From NCBI GenBank assembly GCA_965240325.2, contig OZ251236.1, positions 744,001-808,000 on the forward strand: a DNA stretch of 64,000 nt. The letters run 5' to 3'. Origin of the DNA: Rebecca billardiae RCC1528. Lineage: Eukaryota > Haptophyta. Below, piece after piece: positions 43,108-52,916 of this stretch. Within the stretch, counting starts at the first letter, position 1. Every line of letters begins with the position of its first letter. The position numbers were made by a program, and so were the translations under genes. Below the pieces are notes generated by a model, which made no database searches, was not told where the DNA came from, and was given only the letters and a program-made list of their open reading frames with translations.

Positions 43108-45615
43108 TCAGATATGCCAGCTCTCCGCCGCGAGCGCCTCTCGGATGGCGGCTCGCGTGCGCGCGTTGAACGCCTCGATGCCGTCGTCGTCGCCGCGCTC
43201 GGCGCCCGCGCCGCGCGGGTCGGCCGCCGACCCGCCCCTGCGGCGCGAGCGGTGGCGCGGCGAGCCGTACCGCGCGCGCACCTCGTGCAGGATCACGTCC
43301 CGGTCCGCGTCGCGCGGCACGCCCGCCGTGCGCACGTCGTACTGCCCGAGCTGGTCGAGCACGCGCGGCCGGTTCGCGGCGAGTGCCGAGATGAGCCGCG
43401 CGCGCTCGGCGGGCGCGATCGCGACCGAGAGCCCCGCGGGGCCGAGCGGCCCGCCGCCGTCGACGGTGCGCAGCAGCGGCAGGTCGAGCGCGTGCATCAG
43501 CTCCCACAGGCACCACGCGCGCGTGAGCGCCACGGGCTTGTCCCAGGGGTCGAGGACGAGGACGACCCGCCCGACCCGGCGCTCGAGCGCGCCCAGATAG
43601 ATCAGGTCGGCCTCCTGCGCAAACTGGCGGAGGCAGACGAGGTCGAGCCAGTAGAAGATGGAGGAGGTGTCGAGGTCGTGCAGCGCCGCGTGCGCGTGCA
43701 GCGCCTCGACCATCTTGCGGAAGTCGCACGCGTGCGCGTGCGAGACGAAGTGCGTCGCGAGCCCGACCGCCTGCGCGCCCGACTCGCTCAGCGTGCCGAC
43801 GTGCTGCTCGGCAAGCGAGCTGCGCAGCCGCTGCCGGAAGAGGTGCTCCCAGAGGCGCTCGGAGACCTCGTACGCGGTCTCGCCCGGCCGGACGCGGAGC
43901 ATGCGGCACAGGTCGTCGAGGAAGTCCGGGCTCACGCCGAGCAGCAGGTGCGGCGGCAGCGGGCCCATCGCGAGCCGGCGCAGCTGCCACGGAATCGGAA
44001 GCCGCAACGGCCGCTCCCAGATCGAGGGCAGTACCCGCTTCGAGCCCGGCCGCGCCTCCGCGCCCGCCGCGGCGCAGCCAGCGCACGGGTGGCTGAGCCC
44101 GAGCGCGCGGAGCAGCGCGCGCGCACACACGCCGAGCAGCGCGTGCAGCGGGCCCGGCGCGGACGCGCGCTCGCCGCCGGCGCGCAGCGTCGCGCCCGGC
44201 GGCGCGCGCAGCGCCGCGCAGTGAGCGTAGGATCGGCAGTTGAGAGCGCTCAGCATGCACAGCCCGCCGCCTAGCCGGCCGCGCGGGCGGAGGGCCCACC
44301 ACGGCGCGCTGAGCGCGCACGCGAGGGCGAGCGCGCCGCTCGCCAGCGCGACGCGCAGGTGCGCGCGCACGCGCGAGAGCACCGGCCCCGCGATCGCGCG
44401 GTGCCGGCGCGCGCGCTGCACGCCCGCGGTCGCGCGCGCGCTGAACGCGAGCGCGGCGCTCGGCAGCACTACCCAGCTCAGGCCGAGCCTGCCGAGCTGC
44501 GCGCGCGCGCCGGGCGCGGCGGTGGCCGAGGCGAGGGCGGCGGAGAGCTCGAACGCGACCGCCGCGCCGCTCGCGCCGAGCACGCCACGCCGCGCGCGGA
44601 GCGAGAGCGCGAGGGACGGGAGGCCGCCGGCGGCGGCCGCGTCGAAAAAGGCGACGGCGAAGGTGCATGCAGCGACCGCGCCGCAGCCCGCCGGCATGGC
44701 GACGAGCGTGAGCGCGAGCGGCGACGGGAGGAGCGGCTGCGCGCCGCCGCCGTCGAGGAGCGCGTGCAGCAGCCGCTCCACGCACACCACGCCCTCCAGC
44801 GCCAGCGTGAGCCCGGGCGCGCCCAGCACCCAGGCCCAGCGCACAGACCACGGAGCGGCCGCGCCGCCGCCGGCGGCCCCGTGCGCGGCCGGCGCGGCCG
44901 CCGCCGCCTGATGGCTCATCGCGGCGCGTTGGAAGGCGAGGATGCGCGAGACGAGCAGCTCGAGCGTGAGCAGCGCCTGCAGCGCGACGAGCACGCGCGC
45001 GCACATCCACGCGCCACCGTCCCACGCCGCTGCCCACGCGCCGCCCACTCTCGCGGGCGCGAGCGCGGCGCGCACAGCCGCGCGGCTGCGGGCCAGCGCG
45101 TCGAGCAGGGGCGCGGCGTCGGCGGCGAAGAGGTCGACGGCGGGCGCGCGCGGGCGCAGAGAGCGCGCGTCGCCGCGCTCCCACGCGCGCGTCTGCCCGC
45201 CCGGCACGGGCTGCAGCGCGCGCGCGAGCGCCGCGCCGCCCGTTGGCACGTGCGCCCAGCCGGCCGCGCCGTGCGCCTCGATGGCGGCGCGCGCGAGCTG
45301 CTCGGCAGAGCACGCGCCGCGGGCGGGCGGCTCGGCGATGACAATGGCGCGTGCCAGCACGCGCGCGTCCGCGCCCACGTACCGCGGCGGGCACCCCGCC
45401 GACGCGTCCCAATCGGCGGCGGGGGCCCAGACGATTGGCGCGGCCGCCACGCGCTCCGCGCCCGCCGCAAACGCGTAGCTCGGCGCGGCGAGCCGCAGGC
45501 CGACGAGCTCGGCCGGGCCGGCGATGATGGTCAGCTCAGCGCGTACCAGACCGGCAGCGGCCGCGGCGAAGACGAGCGCCTCGCGGCGCGCCCGCCGCCC
45601 GCCGCGGACGCGCAT
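43108..45615 (-). CDS. Multi-pass membrane protein with C-terminal TIR-like domain
   Basis: A single minus-strand exon of 835 residues. ATG 45615 is chosen because it opens a signal peptide (MRVRGGRRARREALVFAAAA); the frame continues upstream only to a TTG. An ectodomain of about 175 residues has a Cys-bearing, PA-like look (GCPP..., IVIAEPPARGACSAEQLARA). Six or seven hydrophobic segments lie between about 203 and 450. A cytosolic part follows, ending in a domain (about 615-730) with the signature THFVSHA...FYWLDLVCLRQ...VVLVLDPWDKPVALTRAWCLWE. That signature is a TIR-like module common in algal, oomycete and fungal signalling proteins, in which VSHAW is usual; here the Trp is His. The tail is Arg/Asp-rich. 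Function is likely signalling at a membrane; no ligand or enzymatic activity can be assigned. It converges with the polycystin-like gene. Confidence 0.7.
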   Translation of the reverse strand: MRVRGGRRARREALVFAAAAAGLVRAELTIIAGPAELVGLRLAAPSYAFAAGAERVAAAPIVWAPAADWDASAGCPPRYVGADARVLARAIVIAEPPARGACSAEQLARAAIEAHGAAGWAHVPTGGAALARALQPVPGGQTRAWERGDARSLRPRAPAVDLFAADAAPLLDALARSRAAVRAALAPARVGGAWAAAWDGGAWMCARVLVALQALLTLELLVSRILAFQRAAMSHQAAAAAPAAHGAAGGGAAAPWSVRWAWVLGAPGLTLALEGVVCVERLLHALLDGGGAQPLLPSPLALTLVAMPAGCGAVAACTFAVAFFDAAAAGGLPSLALSLRARRGVLGASGAAVAFELSAALASATAAPGARAQLGRLGLSWVVLPSAALAFSARATAGVQRARRHRAIAGPVLSRVRAHLRVALASGALALACALSAPWWALRPRGRLGGGLCMLSALNCRSYAHCAALRAPPGATLRAGGERASAPGPLHALLGVCARALLRALGLSHPCAGCAAAGAEARPGSKRVLPSIWERPLRLPIPWQLRRLAMGPLPPHLLLGVSPDFLDDLCRMLRVRPGETAYEVSERLWEHLFRQRLRSSLAEQHVGTLSESGAQAVGLATHFVSHAHACDFRKMVEALHAHAALHDLDTSSIFYWLDLVCLRQFAQEADLIYLGALERRVGRVVLVLDPWDKPVALTRAWCLWELMHALDLPLLRTVDGGGPLGPAGLSVAIAPAERARLISALAANRPRVLDQLGQYDVRTAGVPRDADRDVILHEVRARYGSPRHRSRRRGGSAADPRGAGAERGDDDGIEAFNARTRAAIREALAAESWHI

Positions 45616-46708
45616 CGGACAGCCGCCCCCTCCGCTCCAAGTCGGGTCGCTCGGAGCGAGAGAAGCGTGGCGTGGTGTTTCGGGCCGGCGGCTCGCGAGA
45701 TACAATCACCAACCACGGCTTAGGGATTCTGTCATAGCGATCCGGCGTCAGGCGGTTCATTGATCAGAGAGTGGTTTACCCACGTATGTCCTTGTACCCT
45801 TGGCCGGGCCGCCCTGCGCCACCCAGCCGCCTTGACCACCTCTCGACGCGCGTCGCCACCCAGCCGCGCATCGTCGCGGCGTGCGCCTCCATCGCCCTAT
45901 CCCCGACGCACCTCAGCAGTCGGCGTATCCGCCCGATCCGGACATCTTCAGGGCGCGGAGCGGGATCTGCGCGACGAGCCACCACCAGCGCCTCGAGCGT
46001 GGCAGCGCGTCAGCCCCCGTCATTACGTGTCCCCCCAGCATCATCACGCTCAACTTGTGCCCGTGCGCGCCTGACTGCGCGCAGCCAACGCCCGCGGGTC
46101 CATATCACTCGCGCGCGAGTGCGTCACGGGATCGATGCGCAGGTCGCGCATCTCGCGCTCGACGGACGCGACGATCGCTCGGAGCGCCGCGCCGTCCACG
46201 CGGCTGTTGAAGTGTGCTCGTCGAGCAGGTTCCTCGGCCAGAGTAACGAGCTTGATTGAACAAGCGGCTGTGAGCGCATGTGCCGACGAGCAATGTCGGA
46301 CGCATTCGGATCTCGCGAGCTATCAAACGATGACTAGTGTCCGTATCACCGCACGGTATGCGCATGTCTATCGCGTTTCGTTGGGCACACCTCAGTCCTG
46401 CGATCATCATTCGTCAGTTGTCAGTATTCTCAACCTTAAGCACACTCGAGTCTCGACAGCCTGAAACTGCGCGCGCGCGCCGATCCATGTGCACAGGCAC
46501 CAGCTTGGTCGGCGTGAGGCGGCCTGGCGCGGGACAGCCATATGCGGATCTTCATCCCGGACTGAATCGCCACGGGCGAGCGCCAGACTCGGCCCCGGTG
46601 CCGACTGTTCCGCGCACCACACGCACGTGCTCGAGGCGGGGGCGCGGCCACGGCTACTGTACGGTACTGGCCAGGGATGGGCGGATTCGCCGAATGGCCT
46701 CAGCGCGC

Positions 46709-46767
46709 GAATTCGCCGAATTCGCCGAATTCGCGGAAATTCGCCGAATAATATATGGCGAATTTCC
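46709..46767. repeat. GAATTCGCC short tandem repeat joined to an 11-bp foldback
   Basis: Successive GAATTCGCC units run from about 46709, followed by GGAAATTCGCC (46735-46745) and its exact reverse complement GGCGAATTTCC (46757-46767) around an AT-rich loop. Confidence 0.8.
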
Positions 46768-47713
46768 GGGAATCGAATTTGTTTGCGCCATGTATCACCC
46801 CAACAAGAGGCTACGAGTGTCAGTATGACGTGTGGCACAGCCCGTATACTACCAGGGACCATGCCCAATCTGTGGCGCCTCTGTGCAGCCTAGCTCTGGG
46901 ACGCGTGCGGCTTGGGTCAGACTTGCGCGCCTCACCGGTGTGGACTGTGACGCGTGACTCGGGCTGACCGACGGACCTCAGCCGCCAGCTCCTCGGTCTT
47001 CGCTAAGTTTGCGGCGTTTCTCACTGCATGCGTGCCATGAAGCAATGTGCTGGAGTCTGCCGCGCCCCCCGGCGAACACCAGCCTCGCCGACCCCACCAC
47101 CAATGCCGGCGCGCAGCTGTCCGTCGACCTTGATTCTGACGCTGCTCGGCACGCCGGGAGTGTGCACGCAACGCCCGCGCCAGAAGTCGTCTCGCCGCTC
47201 GCCTGAGGCCTCGTCAGAGTGCACGTCGGTGCCCTCGTAGTGGGCATGCGCTACGTTACCCTGAGCGTCACCGACGCGTGCAAGGCCGAGCTGCTCGCAG
47301 CCGCCTAGTTCAACGCAGCCGCCGGCGCCGAGCGGGGACGCGCCCTCTCCGCGCTGGACGGCTGGCTGCTGCCGCCACTGCGGAGGCATGCAAGCGCCGA
47401 GCGCATCATATTCTGCAGCCCGCTTGGCGAGTTCGCGTCGTACGCCGCTCGCCTCGGCGCGGCGGGCGCGCACGCGGCGGCGCGCAGGTCGCATGCGCCG
47501 ATCGGCGGCCGTCGGCCGTCGCGCCGGCCGGGAAGATACTGAGTCCGGCAAGGGCAATACCGACCGGATCGGGGCATCGCCCAGCGTTCGCGAATTCACA
47601 TCAATTCGGGCGTGCCGCGCCCTGCAGCGCGATCTCCCTGTTGATCTCGAAACGGGGGTCTCGAATGATCGAATCTCGATCGATGAATCAGAATTCTTAA
47701 CCAAAACCTTTTT

Positions 47714-47835
47714 AAATTCCCCTTTATAACGGGCTCCGGGTGATCAGACTGGCGGCCGAAGCCTCCAGCCCTACCCTGGCCAGCCCCCAACCAACCACCA
47801 CCCTCACCCAACCTCGAACCACTGACCGATACACC
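47714..47835 (-). mobile_element. Retroposon-like element, truncated copy C
   Basis: About 122 nt of the left end of the element (AAATTCCCCTTTATAACGGG to GACCGATACACC), preceded by a run of five T. It stops abruptly at the 12-T run of the next copy, so one copy inserted at the tail of the other. Confidence 0.7.
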
Positions 47836-47847
47836 TTTTTTTTTTTT

Positions 47848-48550
47848 AAATTCCCCTTTATAACGGGCTCCGGGTGATCAGGCTGGCGGCCGAAGCCTCC
47901 AGCCCTACCCTGGCCAGCCCCCAACCAACCACCACCCTCACCCAACCTCAAACCACTGACCGAGACACCTAGTGTCTTGACACCACTCCACTGTGGACAG
48001 CCCGCCTCCAGAGGGGGCGGGGGTATGCCATTGCCAACAGCATACGAGCCCAACACTGTGGGGTGGTCCCAGGTACAAGCAGTGTACGGCCTTGCAATTC
48101 AAGATCATCGAGTTTGAGCCGAGTCGGCAGCAGGGGCACCCCCTAGGGTGCCCCAGTGTGCCCGTGTGGGCAGAGGGCCAGCCACTAGCCGATCCCTGCG
48201 CGGGGAAGGGAGCTGAGGGGACTGTCATCGAGCCCAGTAGCTGGGCAGGGGTCTGGGCCACTGGCCCTGGCAGCGAGGCGCCTGTATTTCACTCGTGCAG
48301 CTATGGAGGCAGAGGGGGTCATGTCAGACATGTGTGCTACATCGGGCATCAAGTCCGGGCGTGGGCCGCTGTAGGAAGCAAGCAAAGTGGTGGCGATGGC
48401 TAATACGCCTGGGGAGGTGTCGTTCGCTCGCCTCTTCCTGCTGCGCTGTGCAGGGGGTAGCGTGCTCCGCTGCGGCACATTTGCCTGGCGGGGTGGGCAG
48501 TGTCGTTTGGGCGGGGGGCTGTCCTGCTGCGCTTGACTAGGAGGAGGCAG
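47848..48550 (-). mobile_element. Retroposon-like element, long copy D with poly-T left border
   Basis: Preceded by twelve T residues (47836-47847), the clearest poly(A)-type tail in the family when read on the minus strand. It matches copy A from the left end AAATTCCCCTTTATAACGGG to the right end TTGACTAGGAGGAGGCAG with scattered substitutions and small deletions. No obvious target-site duplication was found by eye. Confidence 0.7.
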
Positions 48551-48737
48551 CCCGCGCCTGAAGACCCGAAAGTTCGAGCGAGGGCCGAAACCATCTAATG
48601 AGCAAGATTATCATTGTCCATGGTTTGTGCGCCTAGATCATCATAGGATTGATTGAGTGATCGAGTATGGGGGTACAGTATTATCTACTCTACTTAATCG
48701 TGTAAAGTGGATCCGCGGCACAGATGTCGGGTTAGTT

Positions 48738-48893
48738 ACGAAAATGCCCACAATTCGGAGTTTTCTCTATGAAAAACCATCGGTTCGGCTGTTTTTACTC
48801 GCTAAACCAACGGTTCGACGGATGTTACTCCGAAAAACCATCGGTTCGCCGGGTTTTACTTGACCAAACAATCGTTTCGACGAGTTTTACCCA
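48738..48893. repeat. Imperfect ~32-bp tandem repeat, about five units
   Basis: Units share the core AAACCATCGGTTCGnCGG followed by TTTTACTC. Four units from 48771 are clear, and a more diverged unit precedes them. One frame translates as a Lys-Pro/Arg-Leu repeat (contains EKPSVRLFLLAKPTVRRML), but without a convincing gene context. Confidence 0.7.
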
Positions 48894-49489
48894 CTGTGCC
48901 TGCAGTTGGGACAGTCCTCGCACGTAGTGGCCTCGAAAGAAAAGATTCGGAGTACGCTTTTGTCGAGTGATGGCTGCGCGATGTATTATGTTTTCCGCTC
49001 GAGTTGCCGTTCGTCCGAAGGAAAATTCTTCTCGACGAAACATGGAGGGCCAATCAGGGTCCGTCGATCGATTACAGTTTACTATGTTTTAACGTGCACA
49101 CTTGTCGACGCGACTCAAGTTAGGCGGCTCATTTGAACAGCAACCGCCGGATGATACTCGCTCGTCAAGTAGAGGGGCCCGCTCGGGCCAGGCTGACCGC
49201 CGTGACGGGAGGTCGAGATGCCACCGCGGGCGCCGCGGGGCTGCGACCGAGGGTGTGGACCGTCGGGGTGATGTGTGAGCAGGATGCTCACGCCCTGTCG
49301 CCTGCAACTGTCGACGGCCGCCCTCCACCTGCACCTCGCCTGCACCTCGCGACCGTGCGGCCGATGACCGATCTGTAACGCTCGACGATTGATCCGACGG
49401 CTCGACGAGTGATCGAGTGATCCGCACGACGGGCGTCGCCTGCAACTGATAACGGCCGCTCTCATGTCCGGTGCTCAGGAGGCGCACGC

Positions 49490-50030
49490 TTGACGCGTGT
49501 CCTGCGCGGTTGTCACCTGCCCCGGCGGTTGCAACTCTCTACATCTCTCCTCCGGACGGAGTGGCGCGCCGGTCCGTGTTGCGACGGCGTTGCTCGACTG
49601 GATCTGCGCACCGGGCCTCGCCTGTAACTGTTTTGATGCGTGCCGTGCCCTGCGCGGCTGGCACCTGGCTGCCTGCCCCTGCTGCTGCAACTCTCGGCGG
49701 CGGCGCGCAGATCAGTGTTGCTCGACTGGATCTGCGCACCGGGCGTCGCCTGCAAGTGTTTGCGGCCGTCCACCAGCCCTACAGCCCGAGGCCAGTGGGA
49801 GCACGCGCTTGATGCGTGCCGTGCCCTGCGCGGTTGTCACCTGGCTGCCTGCCCCTGCTGCTGCAACTCTCGACGGCGGTGCGCAGATCAGTGCTGCTCT
49901 ACTGGATCTGCGCCCCGGGCCTCGCCTGCAGCTGTTTATTTACGGCCGTCCACCAGCCTTACACGGTCCGAGGCTCAGTAGACAGTAGGGGCGCGCGCTT
50001 GATGCGTGCCCTGCGCAGTTGTCAACGCAG
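49490..50030. repeat. Minisatellite with ~143-190-bp units
   Basis: The motif TTGA(T/C)GCGTG(C/T)CC...TGCGC(G/A)G recurs at 49490, 49633, 49809 and 49999 (spacings 143, 176, 190). CACCTGGCTGCCTGCCCCTG is shared between two units, and GACTGGATCTGCGCACCGGGC between adjacent units. Unit lengths differ by internal deletions. Confidence 0.75.
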
Positions 50031-50199
50031 GCTGTAGCGCTGTCCGCACCGCTACCGGTATACGAACCAAGCGAACGTCTGAAGGTGGTCGTGAAGCTGC
50101 CGCTGCCGGCGTGCAGCGGCGGCTGCAACTCACTCTCTAGTCATACATAATGTCATTTGGGCAATAATGGCGTTTGGGATACGACACACACGTGTTTTA

Positions 50200-50235
50200 A
50201 AATTCCCCTTTATAACGAACGGGCTCCGGGTGAGC
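50200..50235 (-). mobile_element. Retroposon-like element, 36-nt remnant copy E
   Basis: Only the left terminus is present (AAATTCCCCTTTATAAC, then GGGCTCCGGGTGA), preceded by TTTT, about 150 nt upstream of the seven-TM gene's ATG. It fits extreme 5' truncation of the same element. Confidence 0.55.
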
Positions 50236-50384
50236 ACCGTCGCGTTTCCATGATGATACGAACCGCCACAAGACTCCTCATTCATTATGAATCAGGTTCA
50301 GGGACGACTCTACGAGTGAATCATGTGGAATCACGAGTAAAGGTGCAGGGGCGAACCGCGAGATTTATTCTGCCCACGACGACG

Positions 50385-52175
50385 ATGACGAATCCTCCCC
50401 GGCGCGGGTGGGTCCTCGCCCTGGCGGCGTGCGCGCAGCTCGGTGCGCGCGCCGACCTCGTCGTCCTGCGGTCGCCAGACGCCCCTGAGCTCGTCAACTA
50501 CTCCGCGCCGTTCTGCCGCCACTTCTACCCCAACTCGGACCGCACTGACTACAGCTTTGACGCGGACGTCGTCGCGATCAAGACCTCAGACATCGATTGG
50601 ACCGGGTGCAAGCTGCGCTACACGGGCGACGAGGACCTGGAGGGCAAGGTCGCCATCTGGGTCCAGCCCCTCTCGTACAAGTGCGGAACCACGACAATCC
50701 TCAGGTATGGGCGCACGTGGGGCCTCGCCGGCCAGCTGACGTACTACCCGGACGTCATCAACACGGGGCTCCGGCACATCTCCGTCGGCTACTGGCGCAA
50801 CGTGTGGCGCACAAGGGCTCCGCGCGCCGACGACCCCTACGTCGGGCCCAGCGGCGAGTTCACGGCGCGCGCCTCCATCCCGATTGTCGAGGCGCTGCTC
50901 GCCGGCCAGAAGATCAGGGCGCGGATGGCGCGCACGGAGGTGCTGTGGGAGGCGTTTGAGCACGGCGCGCTCTTTGCGCTCTGGCGGGCGTTCATCATCC
51001 TCCTCGCCGCCTTCTGCATCGAGATGGCCGCGACGCGGCTCTACGCCTTCATCAAGCAGGACGGCGGCAAGGTCCACCTCACCGTGCCCAACCTCGTGAT
51101 GATGGGCAGCATCGTCGCCAACACGGTGCGCATCCTGTACATCGGCCTGGGCCCGATCTTCACGACGCCCACGCTCTCGGTGCCGGCGAGCAACGCCATG
51201 ATGGTGCTGTCGGCATCGACGGAGTACTGGACGTCGGCGGTCTTCGTGAGCTACGTCTGGCTCGGCCTCGCCAAGGGCGGCCTCGCTCAGCCCAACCTGC
51301 AGCGCGTCACAGCGCGCACTCTCCTCGCGATCGTGACGTGCGCCTTCGTCGTGGACATTCTGGGTGCGACGATGTACATGTTCGTCTACGGCCTGGTGCG
51401 GGCGCTGCGCGGCGCGGGTGGGCGGTGTGCACGCCGAGCCCGCGTCGGCATCCCACGCGCGCCCTCCCGCGCGCGTGCTCACTCGCCCCCTGCCCCCGCA
51501 CCCCTCGTCGCGCCCTGCGCACCCCGCGCACCCGCACCGAGCAGTATCAGGTGCGTGTGCGGGCGGTTCGCAACGCGGATGGGCGCAGGGCACGCCGGGG
51601 CGCCGAGCGCCATCGTCATCCCGCGCGCGCCCGGCCGCGCGCGCGCGCTCACTCGGCCCCTGCCCTCACGCCGTCGCACCCGCACCTCGCGGCAGGCCAT
51701 GACTGCCAACTCGTGCGTCTTCCCCGGCCTCATTGCGATCTTCTGCATCCGCGCAGACATGAAGCTGCAGAAGCTCGCCGGGCACCTTCCATCCGTGCCG
51801 CTGATGAAGCGCATCCGCTTCAAGCTGCGCGCGTCCATCCTCCTCTCGCTCGCCTTCGTGCCGGTGCCGCCCCTCACGTTCATCCTCATGTTCAACCCGT
51901 ACACGGTGGTCCTCATCTTCACGTACGGCATGTGTGTGCTCACGGCCACGTCGCTCGTGCAGATGACCACGTTCTGGCCGACAGCGACCAAGGTGCCGCG
52001 CGGGCCGCTCCTCTACTGCCTGGAGACGCTGGCTGGTCGCCGCATCTTCACCTCACTCATCGGCCCCAACTCGGCGCTGCCTGTCAACGAGATCGAGCCA
52101 GCCACGGAGGAGCAGAAGGCAGCTGAGGAGGCGTCCCGCGTGCCGGCGCAATTCATCGAGATCACGCGCCTCTGA
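50385..52175 (+). CDS. Seven-TM membrane protein with signal peptide, family unknown
   Basis: I read exons 50385-51395, a 6-nt microexon 51545-51550 (TATCAG, Tyr-Gln) and 51696-52175. The two introns are 149 and 145 nt, both GTGCG...CAG and phase 0, giving 498 residues. Without the microexon, a single 300-nt intron also keeps the frame; the unspliced frame is open but would insert 100 Arg-rich residues. ATG 50385 opens a signal peptide (GWVLALAACAQLGARA). The ectodomain to about 190 has several Cys and a PA-like stretch (EGKVAIWVQPLSYKCGT). Seven hydrophobic segments follow, at about 195-220, 236-259, 282-300, 313-337, 344-360, 387-405 and 408-432, then an acidic tail. The topology is receptor-like, but no GPCR family motif is recognised. 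Its ectodomain-plus-multi-TM plan recalls the minus-strand neighbour at 43108-45615. Confidence 0.7.
   Translation: MTNPPRRGWVLALAACAQLGARADLVVLRSPDAPELVNYSAPFCRHFYPNSDRTDYSFDADVVAIKTSDIDWTGCKLRYTGDEDLEGKVAIWVQPLSYKCGTTTILRYGRTWGLAGQLTYYPDVINTGLRHISVGYWRNVWRTRAPRADDPYVGPSGEFTARASIPIVEALLAGQKIRARMARTEVLWEAFEHGALFALWRAFIILLAAFCIEMAATRLYAFIKQDGGKVHLTVPNLVMMGSIVANTVRILYIGLGPIFTTPTLSVPASNAMMVLSASTEYWTSAVFVSYVWLGLAKGGLAQPNLQRVTARTLLAIVTCAFVVDILGATMYMFVYGLVRALRGAGGRCARRARVGIPRAPSRARAHSPPAPAPLVAPCAPRAPAPSSIRCVCGRFATRMGAGHAGAPSAIVIPRAPGRARALTRPLPSRRRTRTSRQAMTANSCVFPGLIAIFCIRADMKLQKLAGHLPSVPLMKRIRFKLRASILLSLAFVPVPPLTFILMFNPYTVVLIFTYGMCVLTATSLVQMTTFWPTATKVPRGPLLYCLETLAGRRIFTSLIGPNSALPVNEIEPATEEQKAAEEASRVPAQFIEITRL
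51396..51695 (+). other. Two similar introns flanking a putative 6-nt microexon
   Basis: 51396-51544 and 51551-51695 both begin GTGCG, end CAG, and share internal blocks: a GGGCACGCC-type start, a CATCC...CGCGCGCCC middle and GCTCACTCG(C/G)CCCCTGCC near the 3' end. TATCAG lies between an acceptor (GAGCAG) and a donor (GTGCGT). The similarity suggests that one intron, or intron plus exon edge, was duplicated. Confidence 0.55.
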
Positions 52176-52555
52176 ACGTCGTCCGAAAGGATGATGATCT
52201 GATGAGTTACATGGGTGCCATGCGCAGCAGATCTACGCGATGACCTGCACTCTGCAGCTGCCAGTGGACCGCACCACAGCGCAGCTGCACAACTATCAGC
52301 CATCACCGGGCCGTCAGGCTGAATCACTATAGTCATCGTGCCAACTACCGTACTCAATTATATATATATAACAGTTTGACACGACCACGTGACAGACGTG
52401 ACTCACGAGTCACGTCATCAGCGCAGCGCAGTACGGACGACATCAGATATGTCTCACTCACACACGTCATCGTCAGCAAAAATCTGCAATAGAGAAGAGA
52501 GTCATCGAGACGATGCTGAGAGAGATCGAGACGAGAGCAGACGACGAGTAGAGTA

Positions 52556-52569
52556 TAGAGAGAGAGAGC

Positions 52570-52600
<31 letters not shown>

Positions 52601-52630
52601 CAGTGAGAGAGAGACTGAGAGAGACGAGAG

Positions 52631-52661
<31 letters not shown>

Positions 52662-52670
52662 CGAGTAGAG
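52556..52670. repeat. (GA)n-rich microsatellite
   Basis: Nearly continuous gagaga with occasional c/t interruptions, giving Arg-Glu or Ser-Leu repeats in any frame. Confidence 0.95.
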
Positions 52671-52916
52671 AATGCGTCCGCGCCTCACTCCTCAGTCGCC
52701 TGCGACCATGGGCATGGCCATGCTGAGACTGAGTCCATGTCAGGGCAGCCTGCGCCACTCGGACCGCCAGTCTAGCCCCGTGGCCCGTGCCCCCCGCTAC
52801 GCCTACGGGCACGGCGGAGCGGGGCCGTGGGATGGAGCACCACCTCCGGGCCTTTATTGGCACGCGGCGGCGACGGCAGATGCCGCCACGGCCGAGCAGC
52901 GCGTTCCGGAGCACTT

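Larger units (their letters stand above)
45616..50384. other. 4.8-kb repeat-rich intergenic region
   Basis: It separates the divergent TIR-like and seven-TM genes. It contains three copies of the retroposon-like element, a GAATTCGCC short tandem repeat with a foldback, a ~32-bp tandem repeat (48738-48893) and a minisatellite with ~140-190-bp units (49490-50030). Remaining frames are short and overlapping, with no recognisable domain. Confidence 0.5.

Noticed and set aside
43114-44274. Plus-strand frame of 386 codons opposite the TIR-like gene
   Set aside because: Arg/Glu/Val-rich mirror of the minus-strand coding sequence, which itself contains a recognisable domain.
47800-47835. A tRNA-like box B (GGTTCGAGGTT on the minus strand) as evidence of a tRNA gene or tRNA-derived SINE
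   Set aside because: No matching box A at the right distance and no cloverleaf could be folded by eye; kept only as a weak note on the dispersed element.
52354-52914. Minus-strand frame with Ser-Leu repeats (SLSLSL)
   Set aside because: A translation of the GA microsatellite; no other coding signal.
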